From JBQCHF01 sp051954955 (GTDB taxonomy: Bacteria; Actinomycetota; Actinomycetes; Motilibacterales; Motilibacteraceae): a DNA stretch of 64,000 nucleotides. The stretch is from assembly GCA_051954955.1 (NCBI GenBank), contig JBQCHF010000090.1:1-64000 (forward strand). Direction: 5' to 3'. How positions within the stretch are numbered: the stretch's first letter is position 1; each line of letters starts with the position of its first letter. Under the pieces are notes generated by a model, which saw nothing but the letters and a program-made list of their open reading frames with translations, made no database searches and was not told the origin of the DNA. Below are positions 26,095-35,800 of this stretch, one piece after another. The translations under genes and the position numbers were made by a program.

Positions 26095-26610
26095 ATGGAC
26101 TTCGCGAAGGGCCGCTCCGCCAAGGGGGACGACGCGCGCGAGGGCGTCGGGCCCCAGGCGCAGCCAGGCTTCTTCGAGCTCGGCACCGACGGCCCGACCG
26201 TGGTGCTGGTAGGCATCGACGAGTCGGCGACCAGCTGGCGCGCCGCCGCCTACGCCGTCGGGCTGGCTCGGCGTCAGGGCGCCCGCCTGGTCACCGTGCA
26301 CGTGCGAGCGCCGATGGGCCTGGGTGCGGCGTCCGCGGCCGGCACCGTCGCACTGGAGGAGGCGGCGCACGAGATCGCCGACTCGGTCCGCAGCACGGTG
26401 GAGTCCTCGCTCGCGCCGCTGCTGACCACGCCGCTGACCCACCTCGAACGTTCCGGCGACCCCTACGGGGAGCTGGTGAAGGTGGCTGAGGAGGTGTGCG
26501 CGGAGGCTGTGATCGTGGGCGCCTCCACCAAGGCGGGCCACCGGCTCATCGGCTCCCTGGCCGTGCGCCTGGTGCGCGCCGGGCGGTGGCCGGTCACCGT
26601 CGTGCCCTGA
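26095..26610 (+). CDS. Universal stress protein (UspA family)
   Basis: 171 residues, one Usp domain. The strand VVLVGIDESATSWRAAAYAVGLA opens the fold, and VIVGASTKAGHRLIGSLAVRLVRAGRWPVTVVP fits the ATP-binding GxxGxxxxxxGS-type C-terminus in changed form. The first ~35 residues are hydrophilic. A CAGGCT six bases before the ATG suggests a leaderless mRNA. It follows the MarR gene by 45 bases. Confidence 0.88.
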   Translation: MDFAKGRSAKGDDAREGVGPQAQPGFFELGTDGPTVVLVGIDESATSWRAAAYAVGLARRQGARLVTVHVRAPMGLGAASAAGTVALEEAAHEIADSVRSTVESSLAPLLTTPLTHLERSGDPYGELVKVAEEVCAEAVIVGASTKAGHRLIGSLAVRLVRAGRWPVTVVP

Positions 26611-26713
26611 GAACCCTTCCCCTGACCGGCGTGCAGGCTGGTGGTTCGCCGGGCGGCAGCCGGGCAGCCTCCCCGTCGACCGGGTGACCCGACCCGGGTG
26701 GCGGAGGGAGCGC

Positions 26714-27397
26714 GTGGTGGTCGGAGCGCCCGGTGTCCTGCTCGACGTCGACGGCACGCTCGTCGACACGTCCTACCTGCACGCGGTGTGCTGGGCCGAG
26801 GCCCTGGCGCAGTCCGGGCACGTGATCCCCATGGCCGCGGTGCACCGCTGCGTGGGGATGGGCTCGGACATGCTGCTCGACCACCTCGTGGGCGAGGACC
26901 GCGACCGCTCGGCCGACCAGACGATGACCGACGCGCACAGCTCGCTCTACCGGCAGTGGTGGGGCCGGCTGCGGCCGCTGCCAGGGGCGCGCGACCTCGT
27001 CCGAGGGCTCGCCGACCGGGGGCTGCGCGTGGTGCTGGCCTCCAGCGCGCAGCCGGAGGAGCTCGCCGAGCTGCAGCGGGTCCTCGACGCCGGCCACGCG
27101 GTGGCTGCGGCCACCAGCTCCGGTGACGCCGAGACCTCCAAACCGGCACCGGATCTGGTGCAGGCCGCCCTGGAGCGCGGCGACGTGGACCCGGAGCGCA
27201 CCTGCTTCGTGGGGGATTCGGTCTGGGACGTCGAGGCGGCGGCGAAGGCAGGCATCCCGTGCATCGGGGTGACCTGCGGAGGCACCAGCGACGCCGAGCT
27301 GACCGGAGCCGGCGCGGTGGAGGTGCACGACGATCCCGAGCACCTGCTGAAGAACCTGCGCAAGAGCGCGCTGCTGCAGCGGGCCGGGCTGGCCTGA
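26714..27397 (+). CDS. HAD-superfamily hydrolase (phosphoglycolate-phosphatase-like)
   Basis: 227 residues. The nucleophile motif is LLDVDGTLVDT (the two Asp), the helical cap follows, then VLASSAQ, SKPAPDLVQAAL (the Lys) and CFVGDSVWDVEAAAKAG (the acidic pair). It acts on a small phosphorylated metabolite; the substrate cannot be told. GGAGGGAG sits just before GTG 26714; the frame is open back to GTG 26684. Confidence 0.85.
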   Translation: MVVGAPGVLLDVDGTLVDTSYLHAVCWAEALAQSGHVIPMAAVHRCVGMGSDMLLDHLVGEDRDRSADQTMTDAHSSLYRQWWGRLRPLPGARDLVRGLADRGLRVVLASSAQPEELAELQRVLDAGHAVAAATSSGDAETSKPAPDLVQAALERGDVDPERTCFVGDSVWDVEAAAKAGIPCIGVTCGGTSDAELTGAGAVEVHDDPEHLLKNLRKSALLQRAGLA

Positions 27398-27422
27398 GCA
27401 GCGGCTAGTCTCGCCCGGTGAA

Positions 27423-27905
27423 CTGCGCGAGGGCGTCCGGGCCCTGATCCTCGACGAGGACGACGCCGTCCTGCTGGTGCGCTTCGACTGGGACGGGCTC
27501 GACGTCCCCGGCGGCTTCTGGGCCAACCCGGGCGGCGGCATGGAGCCGGGCGAGAGTCGTTTCGACGCCCTGGCCCGTGAGCTCGCCGAGGAAGTAGGGC
27601 TGTTCCTCCACGACCCCGCCGACGTCGGACCGGAGATCTGGACGAAGACAGCCGTCTTCCCGATGCCACCCTGGGACGGCCAGGTCGACCACATCCACCT
27701 GCTCCGCGTGCCGCACTTCACCCCTCGACCATCGATGTCGGTGACCCAGCTGCTGGCGGAGAATGTGCACGAGATCCGCTGGTGGTCCCGCCAGGAGATC
27801 CTCACCAGCGATGCGACCTTCGCCCCACGCAGCCTGCCCGCGCTGCTCGCGGCGCTGCTCGAGGGCGAGGTTCCCGCGCAGCCGCTCGCACTCTCTGGCT
27901 TCTGA
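27423..27905 (+). CDS. NUDIX hydrolase, start codon out of frame
   Basis: The Nudix box is complete: GGGMEPGESRFDALARELAEEVGL, split here as GGMEPGE plus RELAEEVGL. It hydrolyses a nucleoside diphosphate-linked compound. Similarity begins at LREGVRALILDEDDAVLLV, upstream of the first canonical in-frame start (GTG 27477), which would remove the first strand. A -10-like TAGTCT (27406-27411) places an RNA start at GTG 27418, but that GTG is in another frame and stops after nine codons. One missing base near 27420 would restore a leaderless GTG start. The start given (CTG) is provisional. Confidence 0.7.
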   Translation: MREGVRALILDEDDAVLLVRFDWDGLDVPGGFWANPGGGMEPGESRFDALARELAEEVGLFLHDPADVGPEIWTKTAVFPMPPWDGQVDHIHLLRVPHFTPRPSMSVTQLLAENVHEIRWWSRQEILTSDATFAPRSLPALLAALLEGEVPAQPLALSGF

Positions 27906-27930
27906 CCCGCTCCGTCGTCCTGGCATGGGT

Positions 27931-29615
27931 CTAGAACGGGGGTGGTTCGTCGGGGTCGCCGGGCGTGCCCCAGCCTCGGCCGATCTCGGGCAGGAGGCGG
28001 TGGGGTTCTCGTCGGTATTCGTGCCCGGAGTGGGTGATCGTCCGGTGGCTGCCGTCGTCGTCTCTGATGACGTCGAGGTGTCTGGTGTCTTGAGCTGGTG
28101 GGTGGTCTTGCACTCGGGGTGCAGGTTGTCCTTGCTGGTCGGCCCGCCCGCCGGCTTCGATCGTGGATCGTGCGGGTCGGGCGGGGGTCTCCATTCGTCG
28201 AGGTGGTCGTCCTCGGCCCACTCGACGGGTGCGTCGCACCACGGTGAGACGCAGGTGGGCTTGGTGGCGATCAGCCAGTCCCGGATCGCCGTGGTGGTCT
28301 TGTACCGCTGCACGCTCAACGCCTGCCCGGTGGCATCGACGACCGCCACGAGCCAGGACTTGGCGGCGGCGACCAGGTCCCGCAGCACCGGGGCCGGGAC
28401 GGTGCCGTAGCCGCGCAGCTCGCCCGGGTCGTCCGCGAGGCCGAGCGCGGTCTGCAGAGACACCACGGTGACCGGCAGCACCTCCCGCTCCTTAGCGACC
28501 AGGGGGGCGCCGTCGTGCGCGCCCAGGGTGCCGCGCTCGGCCAGGTCCGCGAGGGCGTCGAACCTCCACGCGGACAGGGCCTGCTCGAACACATGCTGAC
28601 GGCGCTTCTTCGCCCCCTGCCACACCTCGAGGGCGGCGACGTGCTCGGGTGAGCCCTCGCCGTGCTGCTTCCACGCCGCCCGCATCGCCAGCTGGGCGTC
28701 CTTCTCAGTCGCCTTGGCCTCCGACCGTGCCCTGTCCCGCATCCACCGGGCCTGCCCCTCCACCAGCTGCGCGATCCGGTGCACCTGCACCGGGTCGGAG
28801 ACCGCGCGCAGGGTGGACTGTCGGACAGTGGTCTTGCCGTCGGCGTCTTCGGTGTCGACCTGGTCGTGCCACATCTCCACCCGCCGCCCCGTGCGCGCCT
28901 TCTCATGCTCCAACGCGCCCCGGTCGGGCAGCAGCTTCGCCAGCACGCGGTCGATGTGCCGCTGCAGCTCCTTGGTCGTGGTCTTCTCGACCTGAGGAAG
29001 GACCAGGTCCAGGACCTCGGCCAGCAACTCCTCAGGCACCGCCCGGGTCGAGGTGCGCAGCACGTGCCACTGCTGACGGGTCATCACGCCCTGCAGCATC
29101 AGCTCCCGGGCGCGGGCGTAGGGCCCGTCGAGCTGGCGGGCCTGCTCGGCGACCGCGTACATCCCGGCCAGGGACAGCCGCATCCCCAGCCGCAGCTCCT
29201 CCCGCCGGCAACGCGCGGCCATCTCGGTCGGGTCCTGCCACTGCGCGAACATCCGGTCCGCGTGCTCCTCGGAGTACGGCTGCTCACCCCAGCCCTCCGG
29301 GCCCGGATCCGCGATGTGCGGCGAGGCGTCCCCCAGGGAGGCGTCGCGTTCTGCCGCCAGGCACTGCGCCACGGTCCGCAGGTGCCGGCCCTCCACGGCC
29401 GCCACCGCGGCCTTGGTCGCCGCCGTGAGCAGCACCCGGTCGTACATCCGCAACTTGGCCGCGTCCAGACCGTTGAGCAGGTCCGCCACCCCGGTCGCCA
29501 GCGGGTTCTCACCCGCGAACCGCAGCTGCTGCGACAGACCCACGCACTCGCCCAGCGAGCCGGGAAGGACGTCTGTCGAGACGTCCTTCTCCTGCACCGC
29601 CTGGCCGTGAACCAT
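27931..29615 (-). pseudogene. DUF222/HNH endonuclease with a C-terminal frameshift
   Basis: DUF222 (13E12-type) proteins carry a helical N-terminal domain and an HNH nuclease; they are multicopy in actinobacteria and may be selfish or phage-linked. Here the DUF222 part spans about residues 25-400, and the HNH region reads CVSPWCDAPVEWAEDDHLDEW to NLHPECKTTHQLK. After HQLK the frame continues as Ser/Thr-rich nonsense, while the next frame encodes DTRHLDVIRDDDGSHRTIT and stops at 27931. A single base loss near 28104 fits. The unshifted frame would run on antisense through the NUDIX gene. ATG start 29615. Confidence 0.78.
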
Positions 29616-29734
29616 GGGACGAGACTACGGACCAGGTCTGACAGTTCCCGTTCCCAGACAGGCAGAATCAGCAGTCGCCAGGTCACGAGTAGGCAAAGAA
29701 TCAAACCCAGCAATGATAACGGAGCCGACGGGGG

Positions 29735-29790
29735 GCGGATCTTGATGCATGCCCACGCTCAGGCAAGGTGCACCAGGTCTCAAGATCCGC
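29735..29790. repeat. 11-bp inverted repeat in an AT-richer gap
   Basis: GCGGATCTTGA (29735-29745) pairs perfectly with 29780-29790; six A follow. It lies in the 382-base gap 29616-29998, which is less GC-rich than the surroundings and holds no gene. Confidence 0.6.
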
Positions 29791-29833
29791 AAAAAACCGC
29801 GGCCCGGCCAACCAGAACCAGCCGAAAGCAGGA

Positions 29834-29927
29834 CCGCCCCGTCACCAGCCGCCTTGGAAACGACCACATCGGACGGCCTTCGGCCAACGAACAGCGCCCC
29901 GAACAAGCCGCCCCGTCACCAGCCGCC
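29834..29927 (+). repeat. Two copies of the CCCCGTCACCAG intergenic repeat
   Basis: CCGCCCCGTCACCAGCCGCC occurs exactly at 29834-29853 and 29908-29927, 74 bases apart. The upstream AGCAGGACCGCC also matches the repeats at 280-430. Confidence 0.75.
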
Positions 29928-29998
29928 GTGGACCCGACCCCAACAAGACCGGACCGACGCTTTACATCTTCTCCCTGATCACGAAATGGCAAGTGACG

Positions 29999-30184
29999 TC
30001 AGAGCGTCACCGTCGCCGCCTGCAGCCCCAGGCTCGACGTCGCGACCAGCACGCCCACCAGCAGGGCCGCCACGAGTCCTCGCCCGTCCACCAGGGCGCC
30101 GGCCAGCGCGGTCCCGGCGGCGATCCCGACGTTGAAGGCCCTGATCACCCACTCGGTGTTGACGGCTGCCTGCCGCTCCGCCAC
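29999..30184 (-). pseudogene. C-terminal remnant of an MFS transporter
   Basis: 61 codons. NTEWVIRAFNVGIAAGTALA and the hydrophobic LVAALLVGVLVATSSLGLQ look like the last two helices of a DHA1-type major facilitator protein. Nothing of the remaining ~10 helices is present: the next gene upstream on the same strand ends 6 bases away. It is probably a deletion remnant beside the degenerate HNH gene. Confidence 0.6.
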
Positions 30185-30190
30185 GAACGC

Positions 30191-31756
30191 TCAGGGGAGC
30201 CGGCGCACCGCGTAGTCCCGCACCACCACCCGGGCCGGGTCGGTGGCCTCGAAGGGCGTCAGCGGGTCCAGGGCGGCCCGCACCCGGGGGTCGCTGCTGG
30301 CATCCATCCGCCCGGCCGTGCCGAGGTAGACCTCACCGGCGTGGGCGTCGCCGGGGCGGCCCGGGCGGACGGCGGGGTCCCGGGCGGGACCGGGCGAGGA
30401 GGGATCGGCCGTCACCGTGGTCCAGCCGGCCCGCGCCGGGTTCGCTCGCCCGTCCAGCCGCGGCACCGGGTCGGTGCGGTGCTCGAGCGAGAGCACCGGG
30501 ATCCGGTCGGGAACGGGGTCCCCGGCCACCGGCGACCCGGCGGTGACCACCGCGCGCACCGCGAAGCGCCGCCGGAAGCCGGGATCGGCGGCCAGGCCGG
30601 CCGCCACCATGCCTCCGAGGCTGTGTCCGACCAGCAGGACGGGCTCGCCGGGCGCCGCGTGCGCGGCGCCCATGGCCTCCCCCAGCGCCGAGGTGACGGA
30701 GGCGGCCAGCACGCTGCGCTGGCCGGCAGCCAGGGCGGCGTCGGAGGTGAGGTCGACCGGAGAGGTGCCGGCTACCGGTGACCAGCAGGCGGTGCCGGGA
30801 ACCTGCACCACCCAGGCGCGGCCGTGCCGGCCGTCCACCTGCAGCACCCGGACGCGAGCCGCGGCACCGGGCCCGCAGGCATCCCCCGCCGCTCCCCCGA
30901 CCGGCTGGTGGCTGACCGCCACGCTGCCGGCCAGCAGCCCGCGCAGACCGGACGGGACAGGGGCGAGGGCGGAGCCGGCCGGCGGCGGCACCAGCGGCTG
31001 CACGGCCGCTGCCCGACCGTCGCGCAGCCTCCCCGTGCTGCGCCCCAGCGCCAGCAGCAGCCCGGTCGCGACCCGCGGGTCGACGCGCCCCACCGGCGCG
31101 CCGGGGTCGGCCAGCAGCCTCGACGTGCCGAGGACCGCGAGGTCGAGCAGCTCCGGGTGGGCGGCGAGCACCTCCTGGCCGGCTGTCCCGGCCGCCCGGA
31201 CCAGCACGCCGACGAGCTCCCCCAGGGACGACCGCGACCCGGCCGACGCGAGCGCCGGCAGCAGCGGGAGCACCGGCAGACCGCCCGCGACGGCTGCGCC
31301 CCCGGCGACGCCGAGCCCGAGGAAGATGGTGCCGGCCGCGGCCGCGGCGGCGGTCGCGCCGGCGACCACCAGCAGCTCTCCCGCCGCGGCCCGGACGCTG
31401 TCCACGGCCGCGCCGGCAGCGGCGTCGGCGGCCCGGTAGGTGCGTGCGGCGGCACCCAGCGCCAGCCCGGTGGCCTCGATCCGTGCCGCGAGCAGCAGCG
31501 CGCCGCCGGGTGCTGCCAGCGCCGCGAGTGCGGCGGCCGTCCGCAGTGCCGCGGCCGGTGCCAGCGGCGCGGCGAGCGGCAGCGCGGGGTCGACGGCGAG
31601 GCGGCCCAGGGCGGCGACCACCGAGCCGACCCGGAGACCGCAGCCGCGCAGGGCGTCGGCGAACGCCTCCAGATCGTCCAGCTCGGCGTCCACCCCTCCG
31701 GCGCCGCCGCGCACCCGCCAGCCATCAGCGGCAGCAACCGCGACCGCGCCCGTCAC
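30191..31756 (-). CDS. Alpha/beta hydrolase (lipase-like) paired with a WXG100-like gene
   Basis: 521 residues. The nucleophile elbow is VLLVGHSLGGMVAAGLA (GxSxG), followed by VVTAGSPVAGDPVP. The N-terminal ~330 residues are very Ala/Leu/Gly-rich and hydrophobic (GAAVAGGLPVLPLLPALASAG), with no clear domain. The substrate is unknown. The GTG overlaps the stop of the upstream WXG100-like gene (GTGA), so the two are made together. Such pairs can form secreted effector or toxin modules; that is inference. Confidence 0.72.
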   Translation of the reverse strand: MTGAVAVAAADGWRVRGGAGGVDAELDDLEAFADALRGCGLRVGSVVAALGRLAVDPALPLAAPLAPAAALRTAAALAALAAPGGALLLAARIEATGLALGAAARTYRAADAAAGAAVDSVRAAAGELLVVAGATAAAAAAGTIFLGLGVAGGAAVAGGLPVLPLLPALASAGSRSSLGELVGVLVRAAGTAGQEVLAAHPELLDLAVLGTSRLLADPGAPVGRVDPRVATGLLLALGRSTGRLRDGRAAAVQPLVPPPAGSALAPVPSGLRGLLAGSVAVSHQPVGGAAGDACGPGAAARVRVLQVDGRHGRAWVVQVPGTACWSPVAGTSPVDLTSDAALAAGQRSVLAASVTSALGEAMGAAHAAPGEPVLLVGHSLGGMVAAGLAADPGFRRRFAVRAVVTAGSPVAGDPVPDRIPVLSLEHRTDPVPRLDGRANPARAGWTTVTADPSSPGPARDPAVRPGRPGDAHAGEVYLGTAGRMDASSDPRVRAALDPLTPFEATDPARVVVRDYAVRRLP

Positions 31757-32145
31757 CTGCCCGCCCGGGAGGGCAGGTCCGACAGGCCGTCGGAGAGGAT
31801 GGCCCCGAGGGCCGCCGCACCACCGGTCAGCCCGTTGCCGAGGTCGACCACGGCGTGCTCCGCGAGCTGCTCCGCCGCCCGGGCCAGGGCGGCGAGGCGG
31901 GCCAGCTCGGCCTCGACGTCGTCCGCCTCGCGGCGCAGCGCTCCGGCCAGGACGTCGGCCCGGTCCGCCGCGCCGTCCGCGCTTCCCGCCAGGGCCGCCA
32001 GACGTCCCCGGAAACCGTCCGCGGCCAGGGACTGCCAGCGCACCCCGGCTCCCGCCCGGAGCCTGCGGGCCTCCTGGCGCAGGTCCTCGGCGTGGCTGCT
32101 GGCCTGCCTGGCCATCCGGCGCAGGTACTGCGGGTCGACGATCAC
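31753..32145 (-). CDS. WXG100-like small helical protein
   Basis: 130 residues, almost entirely helical. The WQSLAADGFRGRLAALAG segment sits at the turn between two long helices, as in WXG100/ESX partners (W-x-S/G). The helices are charged and heptad-like (ADDVEAELARLAALARAAEQLAE). No type VII secretion ATPase is in the window. The GTG start is at 32145. A gapped palindrome (31778-31794) encodes SDGLSD near the end. Confidence 0.65.
   Translation of the reverse strand: MIVDPQYLRRMARQASSHAEDLRQEARRLRAGAGVRWQSLAADGFRGRLAALAGSADGAADRADVLAGALRREADDVEAELARLAALARAAEQLAEHAVVDLGNGLTGGAAALGAILSDGLSDLPSRAGR
31777..31795. repeat. Gapped palindrome site 10 (WXG100-like)
   Basis: GTCCGAC-N5-GTCGGAG; encodes SDGLSD. 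Confidence 0.9.
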
Positions 32146-32278
32146 GCCTCAGGACGCTAGGCGTCCCACGGCCCCGACGGCCGCCGGCGAGCGCTCCCTG
32201 TGGACGCTGCCGACGCGGAGGAGCTCGACGGTGGACGGTGGCAATCGCCCGCTCGGGGCGGACGCCGGGGAGTCCGCC

Positions 32279-32725
32279 TCAGCCGTGGGCAGCGGTGGCC
32301 CGCTCCCCACGCAGGTCCGCCGTCTCGGTATCAGCGACGACCCGCCGCCGGGCCGCGCGGAACGACAGCCAGGTGACCAGGGCCATGAGCGCCATCGCCA
32401 GCGGCACGTGGATCGCGGTGAGCGAGCTCTTGCCGCCGTCGGAGATCTCCCCGCCCAGCCAGCCCGCGACGGCCAGCAGCACGACGGCGACCGCGCTGCC
32501 CACCCACAGGTCGCGACGAGCGCGCATCCAGACGAACGCCACGAGGGTGGCCAGGACGGCGAGGCCCAGGGCGATCTCGCCGCCGCGGGCGTGCACCTCC
32601 ACCCAGCTCTCGCCCGCCTCCCCCTGCTCGGGCAGGAACAGGCCCGCCCATAGCCCCTGCAGCAGGACGGCGAGCGCGGCCAGGCCGATGAGCACGGCGA
32701 AGACGCGAGGGGCGTGCTGACGCAT
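32279..32725 (-). CDS. DUF6220-like four-helix membrane protein
   Basis: 148 residues with four membrane helices (VFAVLIGLAALAVLLQGLWAG, EIALGLAVLATLVAFVW, AVAVVLLAVAGWLGG, HVPLAMALMALVTWLSF). The layout and the HARGGEIALG and AIHVPLAMAL motifs match DUF6220-type proteins of unknown function. GGGAG precedes the ATG at 32725. Confidence 0.7.
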   Translation of the reverse strand: MRQHAPRVFAVLIGLAALAVLLQGLWAGLFLPEQGEAGESWVEVHARGGEIALGLAVLATLVAFVWMRARRDLWVGSAVAVVLLAVAGWLGGEISDGGKSSLTAIHVPLAMALMALVTWLSFRAARRRVVADTETADLRGERATAAHG

Positions 32726-32843
32726 GACAACTCCCGGGACTGGGCTCGGACGAATCCCGCCAGGGATTGCCGCTGCGAGCGCTCCTCCACGCAGCGTCAC
32801 CGGGCTTTACACCCTCTTGCCGGGACGATGGGGACGCGCAGCC

Positions 32844-35800
32844 TCAGACGTTGCGCCGGTACTGCCCGCCCACCTCGAAGAACGCCTGGGTGATCTGGCC
32901 GAGCGAGGACACCCGCACCGCGTCCATCAGCACGTCGAAGACGTTGCCTCCGGACGTCGCCGCCTCCTTCAGCCGGCGCAGCTGCACCTGGGCGTCCTCG
33001 TGGTGGCGCCGCTGGAAGTCACGCAGCCGGGTCAGCTGCGACTGCTTCTCGGCCTCGGTGGCCCGCGCGAGCTCCACCGGCCCCGGCGCCTCGCCGCCCT
33101 CGGGGTCGAGGAAGGTGTTCACGCCCACGATCGGCAGCGAGCCGTCGTGTTTGCGGTGCTCGTAGAGCAGCGACTCGTCCTGGATCTTCCCGCGCTGGTA
33201 GCCGGTCTCCATCGCCCCGAGGACGCCGCCGCGGTCGGAGATCCGCTCGAACTCGGCGAGCACCGCCTCCTCCACCAGGTCGGTCAGCTCATCGACGATG
33301 TAGGAGCCCTGCAGCGGGTTCTCGTTGCCCGCCAGGCCCCACTCCTTGTCGATGATCATCTGGATGGCGAGGGCCCGCCGGACGCTGTGCTCGGTGGGGG
33401 TGGTGACCGCCTCGTCGTAGGCGTTGGTGTGCAGGCTGTTGCAGTTGTCGTAGATCGCGCACAGGGCCTGCAGCGTGGTGCGGATGTCGTTGAAGTCCAT
33501 CTCCTGCGCGTGCAGGGAACGGCCCGAGGTCTGCACGTGGTACTTGAGCTTCTGGCTGCGCTCGGACGCGCCGTAGCGCTCCTTCATGGCCACGGCCCAG
33601 ATCCGTCGCGCCACCCGGCCGAGCACGGTGTACTCGGCGTCCATGCCGTTGCTGAAGAAGAACGACAGGTTGGGCGCGAAGTCGTCGATGTCCATGCCGC
33701 GTGCCAGGTAGGACTCGACGTAGGTGAAGCCGTTGGCCAGCGTGAACGCGAGCTGGCTGATCGGGTTCGCCCCCGCCTCGGCGATGTGGTAGCCGGAGAT
33801 GGAGACCGAGTAGAAGTTGCGCACGCCGTGCTGGATGAACCACTCCTGCACGTCCGCCATCGCCCGCAGCGAGAACTCGGTGGAGAAGATGCAGGTGTTC
33901 TGGCCCTGGTCCTCCTTGAGGATGTCGGCCTGCACCGTGCCGCGCACGTTCTGCAGCACCCACTCGCGGATCTCCGACGCCTCGTCGGAGGACGGCTCAC
34001 GGCCGTGCTCGTCACGGAAGGCGTCCAGCCGCTGGTCGATGGCGGTGTTGAGGAACATCGCCAGGATCGTGGGCGCCGGGCCGTTGATGGTCATCGACAC
34101 CGACGTCGTCGGCGAGCAGAGGTCGAAGCCGGCGTAGAGCTCCTTCATGTCCTCCAGCGTGGCGATCGAGACACCCGAGGTCCCGACCTTGCCGTAGACG
34201 TCCGGGCGCTCCTCCGGGTCCCGCCCGTAGAGGGTGACCGAGTCGAACGCGGTGGAGAGGCGCGTGGCCGGCGACCCCTGGGACAGGAAGTGGAATCGGC
34301 GGTTGGTGCGGAACGCGTCACCCTCGCCGGCGAACATGCGGGCCGGCGCCTCCCCCTCGCGCTTGAAGGGGAACACGCCCGCGGTGAACGGGAAGTGCCC
34401 GGGCAGGTTCTCCCGGCGCAGGAACGAGAGCAGCTCGCCCTGGTCCTTGGTCCGTGGCAGCGCGACCCGGCGGACCTTGTTCCCGGACAGCGTCTCCTTG
34501 GTCAGCGCGGTGCGGATCTCCTTGTCCCGCACCGTGAAGACGTACTCGTCGCCGCTGTAGTGCTCGACGACCTCGGGCCAGGCGCGCAGGAGCTTGGCCG
34601 AGTGCGGCGTCAGCTCGGCCTCGGCCTCGGCGGCCAGCTGCTCGAGCTCGTCGACCGCGGCCGACCCGCGCGCCGCGAGCGCGTCGCGGCTGGCCCGCAG
34701 CTGCTGCGCCAGCCGCGCGTGCTCGGCGTCCTTCTCGGTCTGCTGGTGATAGCCGCGCACGGTCTCGGTGATCTCGGCCAGGTAGCGCACCCGCGAGGGC
34801 GGCACGACGGCGGAGAGCCCGGAGGACGCCCGCACCTCCACCGGCCGCAGCGTGCCCGACGACACCGGCAGGCCCTTGCCCGCGAGCAGCCCGCGCAGCT
34901 CCTGGTAGAGCGCGGTGACGCCGTCGTCGTCGAAGCGGGCGGCGCTGGTGCCGAACACCGGCATCTGCTCCCACGGCACGCCGAACGCCTCGCGGTTGCG
35001 CACCAGCTGCCGGGCGACGTCGCGGCGGGCGTCCTCCGCGCCGCGACGCTCGTACTTGTTCACCGCGACGACGTCGGCGAAGTCGAGCATGTCGATCTTC
35101 TCGAGCTGGCTGGCGGCGCCGAACTCCGGCGTCATGACGTAGAGCGAGACGTCGACGAACGGCACGATGGCCGCGTCGCCCTGGCCGATGCCCGGGGTCT
35201 CCACGACGACCAGGTCGTAGCCGGCCGCCTTGCAGGAGGCGATGACGTCGTCGAGGTGCTCGGGGACCTCGGCGCCCGCGGTTCGCGTGGCCAGCGAGCG
35301 GAAGAAGACCGGGCCGCCGTCGATGGAGTTCATCCGGATCCGGTCGCCGAGCAGCGCACCGCCGCCGCGCCGCCGGGTCGGGTCGACCGCGATGACGGCG
35401 ACCCGCAGCTTGTCCTCCTGGTCCACCCGGAACCGGCGCACCAGCTCGTCGGTGAGCGAGGACTTGCCCGAGCCACCGGTGCCGGTGATGCCGAGCACCG
35501 GCACGGTCCGCGCCGAAGCGGCCTGCCGGACCGCAGCGACCAGCTCCGCCGGGGCCCGTCCCTGCTCGAGCACGGTGATCGCCCGGGCCAGCGCCGTGGC
35601 GTCGCCGGCGAGCACGGCGTCGGTGGACGGGGGCTGCGCGGCGAGGTCGACGTCGGCCGCCTCGACCATCAGGTTGATCATGCCCACGAGGCCGAGCCGC
35701 TGGCCGTCCTCCGGGGAGAAGATCCGCGCCACGCCGCGCTCGTGCAGCAGCGCGATCTCCGCGGGGACGATGACGCCGCCGCCCCCGCCGTAGACCTTCA

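Noticed and set aside
27405..27930. Extension of the HNH frame antisense to the NUDIX gene
   Set aside because: Residues after the frameshift have no nuclease-family similarity; the other frame stops at 27931 with a normal C-terminus.
29735..29796. Inverted repeat plus A-tract as a Rho-independent terminator
   Set aside because: The homopolymer follows the stem as A on the + strand and precedes it as U on the minus strand, so it is not a U tail for either direction.
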